A stretch of DNA of 31,326 bases from a virus: IMG/VR virus record IMGVR_UViG_3300025894_000035, positions 1 through 31,326 of that record. The stretch is one strand, 5' to 3'. The notes under the pieces are model-generated. The model saw only the letters and a program-made list of their open reading frames with translations, searched no databases and was not told the DNA's origin. A program made the translations under genes and the position numbers. Of this stretch, positions 12,622 through 21,084 are shown one piece after another (the first letter of the stretch is position 1; each line of letters begins with the position of its first letter).

Positions 12622-13344
12622 ATGGCAATTCCAAAGTGGACTGACGAGCGAACTTCCGCTCTTACCAATTTCGTAGGTTCTGAATCCCCAGTAACTTACG
12701 CAACTGTTGTCGAAGCTGCTGACCAGCTCGAAACATCACCCCGTTCTGTAGCCTCTAAGCTGCGTAAAATGGGTCACGAAGTAGAATCTTCTGCTTCTGT
12801 AACTACTCGTGCGTTCTCCGATGCACAAGAAACTACTCTGAATAGTTTCGTAACTGATAACTCTGGCCAGTATACTTACGGCCAAATCGCTGAAGCCTTT
12901 GAAGGTGGCGAGTTTTCTTCCAAGCAAATCCAAGGTAAATTGCTGTCTATGCAATTGACCGAGCACGTCAAACCTACTCCTAAAGTAGAAAGTGTTCGTA
13001 CCTTTAGCGATGCTGAAGAAGCAGAGTTTGTTAAGCACGCCTCTAACGGCGCATACCTCGAAGATATCGCAGAGGCTCTTGGCCGAACCGTTAATCAAAT
13101 TCGTGGTAAAGCTTTATCTTTGTTACGTCAAGGCTCTATTGCTTCTATTCCTGCACAAAAGGAAAGCAAGGCTGCGGCTAAAGCTGATCCTCTCGAAGGT
13201 GTAGATGTAGCTTCTTTGTCTGTCGAAGAAATCGCAGAGCAAATTGGCAAAACTGCCCGAGGTGTCAAGACTATGTTGACTCGTCGTGGTCTTACTGCCT
13301 CTAACTATGATGGTGCAGCAAAAGCAGCTAAAGCTGCGGGCTAA
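12622..13344 (+). CDS. Tandem helix-turn-helix DNA-binding protein
   Basis: The 240-residue protein contains three to four Myb/HTH-like repeats (about 5-52, 64-112, 127-170 and a shorter one at 199-224). Each repeat starts near WTDER, AFSDAQE or TFSDAEE and ends with a recognition-like helix (RSVASKLRKMG, KQIQGKLLSM, NQIRGKALSLL, RGVKTMLTRRG). An Ala/Lys linker and an AKAAKAAG tail resemble histone-like proteins. It is probably a multivalent DNA binder acting in transcription or genome packaging of the nucleoid. The first protein of this kind is at 9129. A terminator follows. Confidence 0.75.
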   Translation: MAIPKWTDERTSALTNFVGSESPVTYATVVEAADQLETSPRSVASKLRKMGHEVESSASVTTRAFSDAQETTLNSFVTDNSGQYTYGQIAEAFEGGEFSSKQIQGKLLSMQLTEHVKPTPKVESVRTFSDAEEAEFVKHASNGAYLEDIAEALGRTVNQIRGKALSLLRQGSIASIPAQKESKAAAKADPLEGVDVASLSVEEIAEQIGKTARGVKTMLTRRGLTASNYDGAAKAAKAAG

Positions 13345-13362
13345 TCCCTAGTTCCCCCTGCT

Positions 13363-13395
13363 GGGGTGGGGTGTAGTGCCCCACTCTGGCTTTTT
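13363..13395 (+). terminator. Rho-independent terminator after tandem HTH gene
   Basis: GTGGGG (13366-13371) pairs with CCCCAC (13379-13384) around a seven-base loop, extended by weaker G-T and G-C pairs. TTTTT follows at 13391-13395. It separates the ligase/HTH transcripts from the replication cluster. Confidence 0.8.
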
Positions 13396-13428
13396 ATCGC
13401 TTAATACTTATTACGGAGATGACCAATA

Positions 13429-14763
13429 GTGAACCTGGCAAGCGTTCTTTTCAAGACTATTATCGCGCAAAGCGATATAGAAACTTGGTCGAACTGCCAA
13501 AAGCACTACTTTCCAACTGAGTTTGCCTCTATATGGTCTTACATAAATAAGTATGTAGAAACTCATAGTATCATTCCTACTTTTGATGACTTACGACTTT
13601 CCGTAAGAGACGCGACCCTTCGTGACCGTTTCTTCGCCTTGGAGAAAGTAGATGAAGTAGATATAGACGGTGCTACTCTACTAGAGTATCTCAAGAATGA
13701 ATACACTCAAATTGAAATCATGAATCAGTTAGAAACCTATCTTGCTGACTCGATTGCAATGGAATCCGCACAGGAAAATATTGAGAGCCTACAGAATATT
13801 GTATTATCCGTAGAGGAAAAAGTTGACCTCAAAGATACAAGTACAAACATGAGAAAAATGGAACTGTTTGACCCGATTGAAGAGTTGGAGAAGAATGTTC
13901 CTTTAGGATTGAATCACGATTTCGACCGTATTCAAACCTTTGGCCCGTCCGATCTTGTACTTATTGGTGGTAAGCGTGGTGCTGGTAAGTCTATTGCTTG
14001 CGCTAATATTGCTTCTAGCACTTATGAAGCCGGTCATTCCGTAATGTATTTTACGATAGAAATGTCATCACGAGCAACTATGCAGAGGATATGTAGTATA
14101 TCTACTGGCGTTCCTGCGGCTGCAATACGTAACCGTAACCTATCTATAGGTGAGTGGGAACAGGTTGCTCGTTGGTGGTCTCAACGATTTGAAGACGGCG
14201 AGAGAGCACTTTCTCGCTATCTTTCACATCGTGATTTTGATGTTTATCACAATGAGCTTACAGCGAAGCCTTTGCGAGAGAAGCAGATTGACGTTGTATA
14301 TTCACCGTCTCTTACTCTAGCAAATATTCGTACAGAGCTAGATAAGAAGATAGCAAGACTACAGCCACGAGTTGTAATCGTTGACTATATCAACCAAGTA
14401 AAGCGTTCTATGGTTTCCAATGGGCGTATGGGTCAGTATGACTGGACAGAACAGATAGAAGTAAGTAAGGCGTTGAAAACTTATGCACAAGACTATGGTT
14501 TTATTATGGTGTCTCCTTATCAGATTGATGCTTCCGGCGAAGCTCGATTTGCTAAGGGTATATTAGATGCTGCGGATGCAGCCTTTACTCTTGACGCACA
14601 TGCTAAAGAAGATAATATCATTAGCTTTAATTGTGCAAAAATGAGAAACTCTGATGAAGTAAGTTTTACTTCTACTATGGACTGGGCGTCTTTAGCTATT
14701 GGCCCTGAGACGGGTTATATTAAAGACAAAGACGGTCCCGATGAAGAGGTATACGAACTATGA
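13429..14763 (+). CDS. DnaB-type replicative helicase
   Basis: This 444-residue helicase has an N-terminal helical domain and a RecA-like motor. Walker A is GGKRGAGKS (180-188), FTIEMS (209-213 region) is the H1a-type glutamate, and Walker B ends in Asp319 (VVIVDYINQV). It should unwind DNA 5' to 3' at the fork with the primase that follows. Start is GTG, ten bases after GGAG. The primase gene overlaps it by ATGA. No promoter is visible between it and the upstream terminator. Confidence 0.92.
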   Translation: MNLASVLFKTIIAQSDIETWSNCQKHYFPTEFASIWSYINKYVETHSIIPTFDDLRLSVRDATLRDRFFALEKVDEVDIDGATLLEYLKNEYTQIEIMNQLETYLADSIAMESAQENIESLQNIVLSVEEKVDLKDTSTNMRKMELFDPIEELEKNVPLGLNHDFDRIQTFGPSDLVLIGGKRGAGKSIACANIASSTYEAGHSVMYFTIEMSSRATMQRICSISTGVPAAAIRNRNLSIGEWEQVARWWSQRFEDGERALSRYLSHRDFDVYHNELTAKPLREKQIDVVYSPSLTLANIRTELDKKIARLQPRVVIVDYINQVKRSMVSNGRMGQYDWTEQIEVSKALKTYAQDYGFIMVSPYQIDASGEARFAKGILDAADAAFTLDAHAKEDNIISFNCAKMRNSDEVSFTSTMDWASLAIGPETGYIKDKDGPDEEVYEL

Positions 14764-15587
14764 GTGCAGTAATTGAACTACTTGAAGAGAGAGGTATTTA
14801 TTACAAACTCTCTGGCAGAGATGTTTTAATTCGCTGCCTCAATCCAGAACATGACGATGGCAATCCTAGTATGAGGATTGACAAAGTTCTTGGGGTGTTC
14901 AATTGTTTCTCTTGCGGCTACAAAGGTAGTTTATTCCGCCACTATAATGTAGATTATAGTGAAACAGAAATGCGTAGGGAAAAACTAAAAAGACTTATCA
15001 ATAACTTACGAGCTGCTGGTGTAGGTCTCTCGATGCCCGAAGGATTTATGTCTTATATCGGAAACTGGAGAGACATAAAGCCAGAAACTTATAGAAAATT
15101 TGAAGCGTTTCGTCATCATGATAAGCAGTTTATAGGGAGGATTAACTTTCCTATTAAGGACGCCAGTGGAAGAATAGTCGCTTTCCAAGGTCGTGATGAA
15201 ACAGGAACCTTAGACAATAAGTATATGTTCTACCCTAGTGGGGTAAAGCTACCTCTGTTTCCACAAGTTCGCCCACTACAGGGGCGTGTTATTCTCGTAG
15301 AAGGTATCTTTGATATGATAAATCTTCACGACAAAGGACTAGAGAATGCAGTATGTTGTTTCGGTGTTAAGAATTTTAACGAAACAAAGTTTAATTATTT
15401 AAAGATTTCAGGCGTTACGGGCCTTGACTTGATTTTCGATGCTGACCAAGCAGGAGTTCAAGCAGCAGAACACGTAAAGAAATTAGCGAGAGACTTTCCC
15501 GTTCGAGTAATTAGTTTAAAGTCTGGAGATCCAGGCTCACTCGGACAAAACCAAGTAACTGGACTGCGGAGAAAACTATATGGCTAG
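14760..15587 (+). CDS. DnaG-type primase
   Basis: The 275-residue protein has a CHC2-type zinc site (Cys26, His31, Cys49, Cys52) and a Toprim domain with Glu181 in ILVEGIFDMI and the DxD pair Asp227/Asp229 in IFDADQAG. It makes RNA primers for lagging-strand synthesis. It is about half the length of bacterial DnaG and lacks the C-terminal helicase-binding domain, so helicase contact must differ. The helicase gene upstream overlaps by four bases and the polymerase gene by eight. Confidence 0.92.
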   Translation: MSAVIELLEERGIYYKLSGRDVLIRCLNPEHDDGNPSMRIDKVLGVFNCFSCGYKGSLFRHYNVDYSETEMRREKLKRLINNLRAAGVGLSMPEGFMSYIGNWRDIKPETYRKFEAFRHHDKQFIGRINFPIKDASGRIVAFQGRDETGTLDNKYMFYPSGVKLPLFPQVRPLQGRVILVEGIFDMINLHDKGLENAVCCFGVKNFNETKFNYLKISGVTGLDLIFDADQAGVQAAEHVKKLARDFPVRVISLKSGDPGSLGQNQVTGLRRKLYG

Positions 15588-17862
15588 TATAGCCTTGATT
15601 GAATCAAAACCAAGTAGAAACGATTACGTTCGCTTATTCGAGAATGAGTTTGAATTTGACCGATTCTCTCTTGCTTCAGACCCTACGCTATCCAAAGTTT
15701 TAATGAAGGACGTAGATCTGGAGTTTGACCCTGATGCCTATGAATGGATAATTCTAATTGGCTCAGAACCACTAAAATATTACACGAAAGTAACTCAAGT
15801 TATGCAATATGCCGGAACTATAGTAGACGATAAATTTCTTCCTACTATTAATCCTGCAATGCTATCTTTTAAGCCAGAGGCTAAGAAGACTTGGGAAGAT
15901 GCTAGAAACAATATCATCGGGTATATTTCTGGCGACAAGAAGAAGGCCGAAATAAATGACGAAAAATTTGTCGGTATTACAACAACTGAAGGGACTTTGG
16001 ATTACATTCAAAGATGTATTGACTCGCCCTACGACTTTATCGGAATCGACTCAGAGACTACTGGTCTGTATCCTCGGAATGGGTATATTCTTGGTATTAG
16101 CTTATGCTATAAACCTGATTCAGGTGCTTATATTAATGCCGATACTATTGATGAGTCTGTAGAAGAGAAACTTCAGGAGTTATTTGATAAGAAGCGAATG
16201 GTATTCCATAACGCTAAGTTCGATATTCCAATGTTTGAGTATCATTTCAATGTGAAACTCTCACAGTTTGAAGATACAATGCTCATGCATTATATGCTTG
16301 ACGAGAACCCAGGCACTCACGGCCTGAAGATGCTCGCTATGAAGTATACAGACTACGGCGATTATGAAAAACCTATGTATACTTGGATGGACGAGTATCG
16401 TAAGCAGAATGGTGTGCTAAAAGATGATTTCAAATGGGAGTGGATTCCTTTTGAAGTTATGCAGACTTATGCTGCTATCGATGCCTGTGCTACTTTCACA
16501 ATCTTTGAGAAGTTTGAAAGAGCACTGAAGAAGGGTAATCCTAACTTGATGCGTGTGTACAAGACTATCTTGTTGCCCGCTTGTAGGTTCCTTATGGCTG
16601 TTCAAGATAACGGAGTTCCTTTTGATAAGGAAAGGCTCATAGCGAGTCAAGATCTTATGCTAGAGGAAATTACTGATGCTGTTGGTAAATTGCAAAGCCA
16701 TCCTGGTGTGGCCGCTTTCCAAGCAGCAGAAGGTAAAGACTTTAATCCAAACAGTGTTCTACAATTGCGTAAGTTATTGTTCGACTATGTTGGGCTAGAG
16801 CCTACTGGAATTAAGACGGAGAAGGGAGAAAACTCAACTAATGCTGAAGTATTAGAGAAGCTCGCTCTTCAACATGAGATTCCACAGTTAATTTTAGATG
16901 TTCGTAAGAAAACTAAGATTAAGAATACTTATCTCGATAAGATTATTCCACAGCTTGATAGGGACGGTCACTTACGGACCAACTTCAATATTCATGGAAC
17001 TACATCTGGAAGACTATCTTCTAGTGGTAAATTGAATATGCAGCAACTTCCTAGAGACAATCCGATTGTGAAAGGGTGTATTCGTGCTCCCGAAGGCCAT
17101 CAGATTGTTGCAATGGATTTAACAACTGCCGAAGTATATGTCGCTGCCGTATTGGCAGATGACTTGGAGCTTCAGGACGTATTTCGTTCTGGAGGAAACT
17201 TTCACTCTACGATTGCACACAAAGTATTTAAACTAGACTGTGAAGTCGAAGATGTGGCAGAGAAGTATACGACCTATCGTCAAGCAGCAAAAGCAGTAAC
17301 CTTTGGTATTATGTACGGAGCCGGTGCAAATAAAATCAGTGAGCAGGTTACTAAAGATGGAGGCAAGCTTTCAGTTGTCCAGGCTAGACAAATCATCAAA
17401 GAATACTTTGGTGCTTTCTGGAAGCTAGAGGAGTGGATTGAGGTTCAGAAAGAGCTTATCAGAAAGAATGGAAGTATCTATTCTCATTTCGGTAGAAAGA
17501 GAAGATTACCTGATGTTAAGTCTGATAACAAAGGAGTTCAAGGACATGCCATTAGATCTGGACTTAACTTCCTAGTTCAATCTGCTGCTTCCGACATAAA
17601 CTTAATCGGGGCTATAGAAGCTCACGGAATACTAAACCAGAAGAAGATGAAGAGTAAAATCTTCGCACTGGTTCACGATTCCGTGCTTGCAGAAGTTCCG
17701 AACGATGAAGTAGAAGAATATTGTTCGATATTACAAACCGAAATACAAAGAGACAGAGGTATTTATATCTCCGGCGCTCCTGTAGGTTGTGACTTTGAGA
17801 TTGGCGAGGATTACTCAATGGGTAAGTTCAGTAAAAAGTATGGTAATATCGTTAACATATAA
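15580..17862 (+). CDS. Family A DNA polymerase with UDG-like N-terminal region
   Basis: The 760-residue polymerase has a 3'-5' exonuclease domain (Asp157 and Glu159 in GIDSETTG, then FHNAKFDIPMFE and YAAIDACA). The polymerase domain has motif A DLTTAEVYVAAVLA, motif B RQAAKAVTFGIMYG and motif C LVHDSVLAEV. Motif B has Phe575 at the site equivalent to E. coli Pol I Phe762. Motif C has HDS instead of the usual HDE. Residues 1-118 resemble the C-terminal part of a family 4-type uracil-DNA glycosylase, without its catalytic GxxPG. It replicates the phage genome. Confidence 0.94.
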   Translation: MASIALIESKPSRNDYVRLFENEFEFDRFSLASDPTLSKVLMKDVDLEFDPDAYEWIILIGSEPLKYYTKVTQVMQYAGTIVDDKFLPTINPAMLSFKPEAKKTWEDARNNIIGYISGDKKKAEINDEKFVGITTTEGTLDYIQRCIDSPYDFIGIDSETTGLYPRNGYILGISLCYKPDSGAYINADTIDESVEEKLQELFDKKRMVFHNAKFDIPMFEYHFNVKLSQFEDTMLMHYMLDENPGTHGLKMLAMKYTDYGDYEKPMYTWMDEYRKQNGVLKDDFKWEWIPFEVMQTYAAIDACATFTIFEKFERALKKGNPNLMRVYKTILLPACRFLMAVQDNGVPFDKERLIASQDLMLEEITDAVGKLQSHPGVAAFQAAEGKDFNPNSVLQLRKLLFDYVGLEPTGIKTEKGENSTNAEVLEKLALQHEIPQLILDVRKKTKIKNTYLDKIIPQLDRDGHLRTNFNIHGTTSGRLSSSGKLNMQQLPRDNPIVKGCIRAPEGHQIVAMDLTTAEVYVAAVLADDLELQDVFRSGGNFHSTIAHKVFKLDCEVEDVAEKYTTYRQAAKAVTFGIMYGAGANKISEQVTKDGGKLSVVQARQIIKEYFGAFWKLEEWIEVQKELIRKNGSIYSHFGRKRRLPDVKSDNKGVQGHAIRSGLNFLVQSAASDINLIGAIEAHGILNQKKMKSKIFALVHDSVLAEVPNDEVEEYCSILQTEIQRDRGIYISGAPVGCDFEIGEDYSMGKFSKKYGNIVNI

Positions 17863-18337
17863 ACAGATACTTCGATCTATAAAGTTTCCTGTGTATTCTC
17901 TAGGCACTGAGGATTTCTATCTTCGAGATGGCTTGCTACTTGTCAATGACCTAGTAGTAGATGATAGAAACCAGCCTGGAGATACTCTTGGAAAAAGGAG
18001 ACTACAGACACCACATAAAAAGAGAAGACTGATTGTCGTATATGAAGAGTTTCTAGACATTGTAAAAAATAAAACTACAGTGTTGATAGACAATAACGGA
18101 GTTATATTCTCATACGAAAAGACAAAGTTTCAGAAAATAAAATCAATAAAAATTGTAAGAAAAGACTTACAAAATACTCATTCAAGAATTTGGCTAAAAG
18201 GAGTAAACTTCGCTTTTATAGTAAAAGAACCTCCATTAGCTATGGACTGGGCTCAAGTTTTACATTTAAACTCTCGCCCGTGGCTATTATATAGTTTATC
18301 AGAGGATAAGCTAGAAGATAGCAGGAGGAAAATTTAA
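17840..18337 (+). CDS. Conserved phage protein of unknown function
   Basis: The 165-residue protein is taken from the ATG at 17840, overlapping the polymerase end by 23 bases; an earlier in-frame ATG at 17789 would overlap more. It is basic and beta-rich with blocks such as RSIKFPVYSLGTEDFYL, DDRNQPGDTLGKRRL and KGVNFAFIVKEPP. No catalytic motif is recognised. Its 3' end overlaps the PhoH-like start by one base and carries that gene's GGAGGA ribosome site. Position suggests a replication-linked role. Confidence 0.65.
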   Translation: MVISLTYKQILRSIKFPVYSLGTEDFYLRDGLLLVNDLVVDDRNQPGDTLGKRRLQTPHKKRRLIVVYEEFLDIVKNKTTVLIDNNGVIFSYEKTKFQKIKSIKIVRKDLQNTHSRIWLKGVNFAFIVKEPPLAMDWAQVLHLNSRPWLLYSLSEDKLEDSRRKI

Positions 18338-19011
18338 TGGGAAGAAGGAATCAAAAAAGAGATGCTCTATCAGCGCTTAACTTTTATTTAAAAGAGATAG
18401 AGCCTTTAACAAAGTCTCAAGTTGCAGTCTTTGATTCTGACAAGCACCTAATGTTACATGGATGTGCAGGAACGGGTAAAACCTTTATCTCACTATATCT
18501 AGCATTAGATGACCTACAAAAAGAAGAGTACAGTAGAATAGTTCTAGTTAGAAGTGCCGTCCCCACAAGGGAAATGGGGTTTCTTCCTGGAACAGAAGAT
18601 GAAAAATCTAAAGTCTATGAGGCTCCTTATGTAAGTATTATGCAAGAGCTGTTTAGTCGTGGAGATAATCCCTATGGACAGCTAAAGCAAAAAGGAGTTA
18701 TCAATTTTTTAACTACTTCTTACATAAGAGGAACAACTTTTAATGATAGTGTGATCATTGTGGATGAATGTCAAAATATGACTTTCCATGAGCTAGATAG
18801 CATTATCACTAGGGTAGGCAAGAATTGTAGGATTATTTTCTGTGGTGATTTCTTCCAGTCTGACCTTAAAAATAGTGGATTGAAAGATTTTATTAAGATA
18901 ATCAATGGTATGTACGAGTTTGATTTTATTGAGTTTGGCATACCTGATATTGTAAGAAGTGATTTTGTAAGAAGTTACCTTACTGAGAAATATACAAAAG
19001 GTATCATATGA
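18337..19011 (+). CDS. phoH: PhoH-like P-loop ATPase
   Basis: The 224-residue protein has Walker A GCAGTGKT (42-49), the RIVLVRSAVPTREMGFLPG block characteristic of PhoH, and Walker B VIIVDECQN (Asp143, Glu144). PhoH-like proteins are common in marine phages and related to the N-terminal ATPase of RNA helicases, but their role there is unclear. It begins after GGAGGA and is joined to the next gene by ATGA. Confidence 0.92.
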   Translation: MGRRNQKRDALSALNFYLKEIEPLTKSQVAVFDSDKHLMLHGCAGTGKTFISLYLALDDLQKEEYSRIVLVRSAVPTREMGFLPGTEDEKSKVYEAPYVSIMQELFSRGDNPYGQLKQKGVINFLTTSYIRGTTFNDSVIIVDECQNMTFHELDSIITRVGKNCRIIFCGDFFQSDLKNSGLKDFIKIINGMYEFDFIEFGIPDIVRSDFVRSYLTEKYTKGII

Positions 19012-19175
19012 AACAAGACGTAGTTATTGATGAGCTAACTCGAAAGTTGGACCAAACGCTAAGTAGATTAGACACTTTGACTGATAGATTAGCCTGGGTA
19101 GAAAACTTCGTAGTTCATAAAAGAAAAGAAGAGTATCAAAAAAGAAAGCTAGAAGAAGAGATGTGGTCTAAATGA
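19008..19175 (+). CDS. 55-residue coiled-coil protein
   Basis: An ATGA overlap links the start to phoH, and another ATGA overlap links the end to the oxygenase gene. Heptad spacing of leucines (VIDELTRKLDQTLSRLDTL) predicts a coiled coil over residues 7-35, followed by a highly charged tail (KRKEEYQKRKLEEE). It may be a small oligomerising adaptor; function unknown. Confidence 0.75.
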   Translation: MKQDVVIDELTRKLDQTLSRLDTLTDRLAWVENFVVHKRKEEYQKRKLEEEMWSK

Positions 19176-19726
19176 TCTTAAAATATATAGGAACTCATAA
19201 AATTTACGAAGTATCGAATGAAATAATACTAGTAAAAAACTTTATGCGCAAAGAGCTTTGTTCCGAAATAATTAAAGAGTGTGAAAAACTATCTAGCTGG
19301 AGAAGTGTAGATAATGATTCGTACCCTGGGCAAGAAATAAGATTAAATAAATTACCTGAGCTATACAAACAGTTTGAAGATATGTACAATGATGTTATAG
19401 TTTATATTTCTGAAAAATATTGGAAAAAACTAACTTTGTGGGGTATACGAGACTGTTTTATAATAAAATATACTACAGAGACTCAGACCTCGCTGGATTT
19501 ACACCATGACCACTCCTTGGTTACTGGCAGTATAAAGCTTAGCGATTCTTATGTAGGAGGAGATTTATTTTTCCCTAGACAAAACTATAGTAATAGGAAG
19601 ACAGAAATAGGGGATCTTCTTTTATGGCCAGGACAAGTTACGCACCCGCACGAATCTCTACCGTTAATAGAGGGAGTAAAACATAGTTTTGTTCTCTGGA
19701 CAAAAAGGTCTAATTGGGATGAATAA
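19172..19726 (+). CDS. 2-oxoglutarate/Fe(II) oxygenase, second copy
   Basis: The 184-residue protein keeps the oxygenase triad: His111 and Asp113 in LHHDHS, and His160 in the THPHESLP segment. The residue ten positions later that normally binds 2-oxoglutarate is Lys170 (GVKHSFVLW) rather than Arg. GGDLFFP and GDLLLWPG are family strands. It is AT-rich and sits between PhoH and a helicase, coupled upstream by ATGA, like a moron. It is not close in sequence to the oxygenase at 5979. Targets could be protein, nucleic acid or lipid. Confidence 0.8.
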   Translation: MILKYIGTHKIYEVSNEIILVKNFMRKELCSEIIKECEKLSSWRSVDNDSYPGQEIRLNKLPELYKQFEDMYNDVIVYISEKYWKKLTLWGIRDCFIIKYTTETQTSLDLHHDHSLVTGSIKLSDSYVGGDLFFPRQNYSNRKTEIGDLLLWPGQVTHPHESLPLIEGVKHSFVLWTKRSNWDE

Positions 19727-19729
19727 AAG

Positions 19730-21019
19730 TTGAAAGCGGTAGTATCCAACAGAATTTATATGGACATTGATCCCCAGGCTTTTAATGCCTTGGATAAAGC
19801 TTTGACCTATAAAATAGATTCATATAGATCAGACGTAGCTCCTACCATGATTAAAAATGTTAGGAAGATACGAAATGGGTTAGTATCTATACCTGTTGGA
19901 CGCTTCGACTTAATTCCTGAAGGGTATGAAATAAAAGATAAGCGAGTACTACTGCCCGTAGATTTTCCAAAGTTCGGATTTGACCTTCGGGAAAGTCAGC
20001 AGGATGTATATGACGCTATAGAAGATAATGCTATTATCAATGCTTTTGTATCTTGGGGGAAGACTTTTACTGCATTAGCCGTTGCTGCAAAGCTTGGGCA
20101 AAAAACTCTAGTAGTTACGCATACAGTGTCTCTACGAACCCAGTGGGAGAAGGAGATAAGGAAGGTATTTGGTATAGAGCCAGGGATTATAGGGTCTGGG
20201 AAGTACGACATTTCTCCTCCTATAGTCGTTGGCAATATACAAACACTTTACAAGTTGCGTGGAAAAATAGAAAAAGAATTCGGAACCATTATTATTGATG
20301 AGTGTCATCATATACCCGCTAACACTTTCAGTAAGCTAGTAGATGCTAGTTATGCTAGATATAAAATAGGGTTGTCTGGTACGGTTCAAAGAAAGGATGG
20401 AAAACATGTTATTATGCCTGATTATTTTGGGCATACTAAGTTTACTCCACCCAAAGAAAACTATATGGAACCAACTATAGAGGTTATCCAAACAAAGATA
20501 AGATTTATGGATGGGGCTAAAATACCTTGGGCGAACCGTATTAATGATTTGGTTAGGCAAGAAGAGTATGGAAAGTTAATTTGTTTTCTTGCTGCGGCGT
20601 ATAGAAAGCAAGGACATAAAGTTCTCTTGTTGTCTGACCGAGTTTACTTTCTAAAGAGAGTAAAAGAAACCCTAGGCGAACATTGTGAGTTGATTACTGG
20701 AGAAGTACCTCTAGCAGAGAGGGAAAAGAAAATAGAACGAGTTCAAAGTGGAAAAGTAGACATACTCCTAGGGACTCAAAGTATTTTCTCGGAAGGCATT
20801 AGTGTTAATCCTTTAAGTTGTTTAATACTTGCCACTCCAGTAAGCAACACACCTCTACTAACCCAGCTTGTAGGGAGAGTTATTAGAGAGTATCCAGGAA
20901 AGATAGATCCTGTAGTAGTAGATATTAATCTTAAAGGAAAGACGGCTGAGAAGCAAGCCAAACTTCGGTTAGGTCATTACCTTCAGCAAGGGTATAATGT
21001 TTTCTTTAAGGACATGTGA
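19730..21019 (+). CDS. SF2 DNA helicase, UvsW-like
   Basis: The 429-residue protein has SF2 motifs: the Q-like FDLRESQQDVYDAI, motif I at 105-112, motif II DECH (190-193), motif III GLSGT, and a C-terminal RecA domain with LLLSDRVYFL, LLGTQSIFSEGISV and QLVGRVIREYPG. In T4, UvsW remodels recombination and replication intermediates. The P-loop reads AFVSWGKT, so the first glycine of GxxxxGKT is Ala105 and the usual GSGKT is SWGKT. The start used is TTG at 19730, four bases after the previous stop. Confidence 0.88.
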   Translation: MKAVVSNRIYMDIDPQAFNALDKALTYKIDSYRSDVAPTMIKNVRKIRNGLVSIPVGRFDLIPEGYEIKDKRVLLPVDFPKFGFDLRESQQDVYDAIEDNAIINAFVSWGKTFTALAVAAKLGQKTLVVTHTVSLRTQWEKEIRKVFGIEPGIIGSGKYDISPPIVVGNIQTLYKLRGKIEKEFGTIIIDECHHIPANTFSKLVDASYARYKIGLSGTVQRKDGKHVIMPDYFGHTKFTPPKENYMEPTIEVIQTKIRFMDGAKIPWANRINDLVRQEEYGKLICFLAAAYRKQGHKVLLLSDRVYFLKRVKETLGEHCELITGEVPLAEREKKIERVQSGKVDILLGTQSIFSEGISVNPLSCLILATPVSNTPLLTQLVGRVIREYPGKIDPVVVDINLKGKTAEKQAKLRLGHYLQQGYNVFFKDM

Positions 21020-21029
21020 AAAAAATTTC

Positions 21030-21058
21030 TTGACACGGGAGCTATTTCCCCGTATAAT
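21030..21058 (+). promoter_or_regulatory. Consensus sigma70 promoter before the SSB pair
   Basis: TTGACA (21030-21035), 17 bases and TATAAT (21053-21058): a full match, preceded by GTGAAAAAAATTTC. It drives the 129-residue gene and the abundant SSB that follow. Confidence 0.92.
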
Positions 21059-21084
21059 ATACACTTGACTTCGAGAACATAGCA

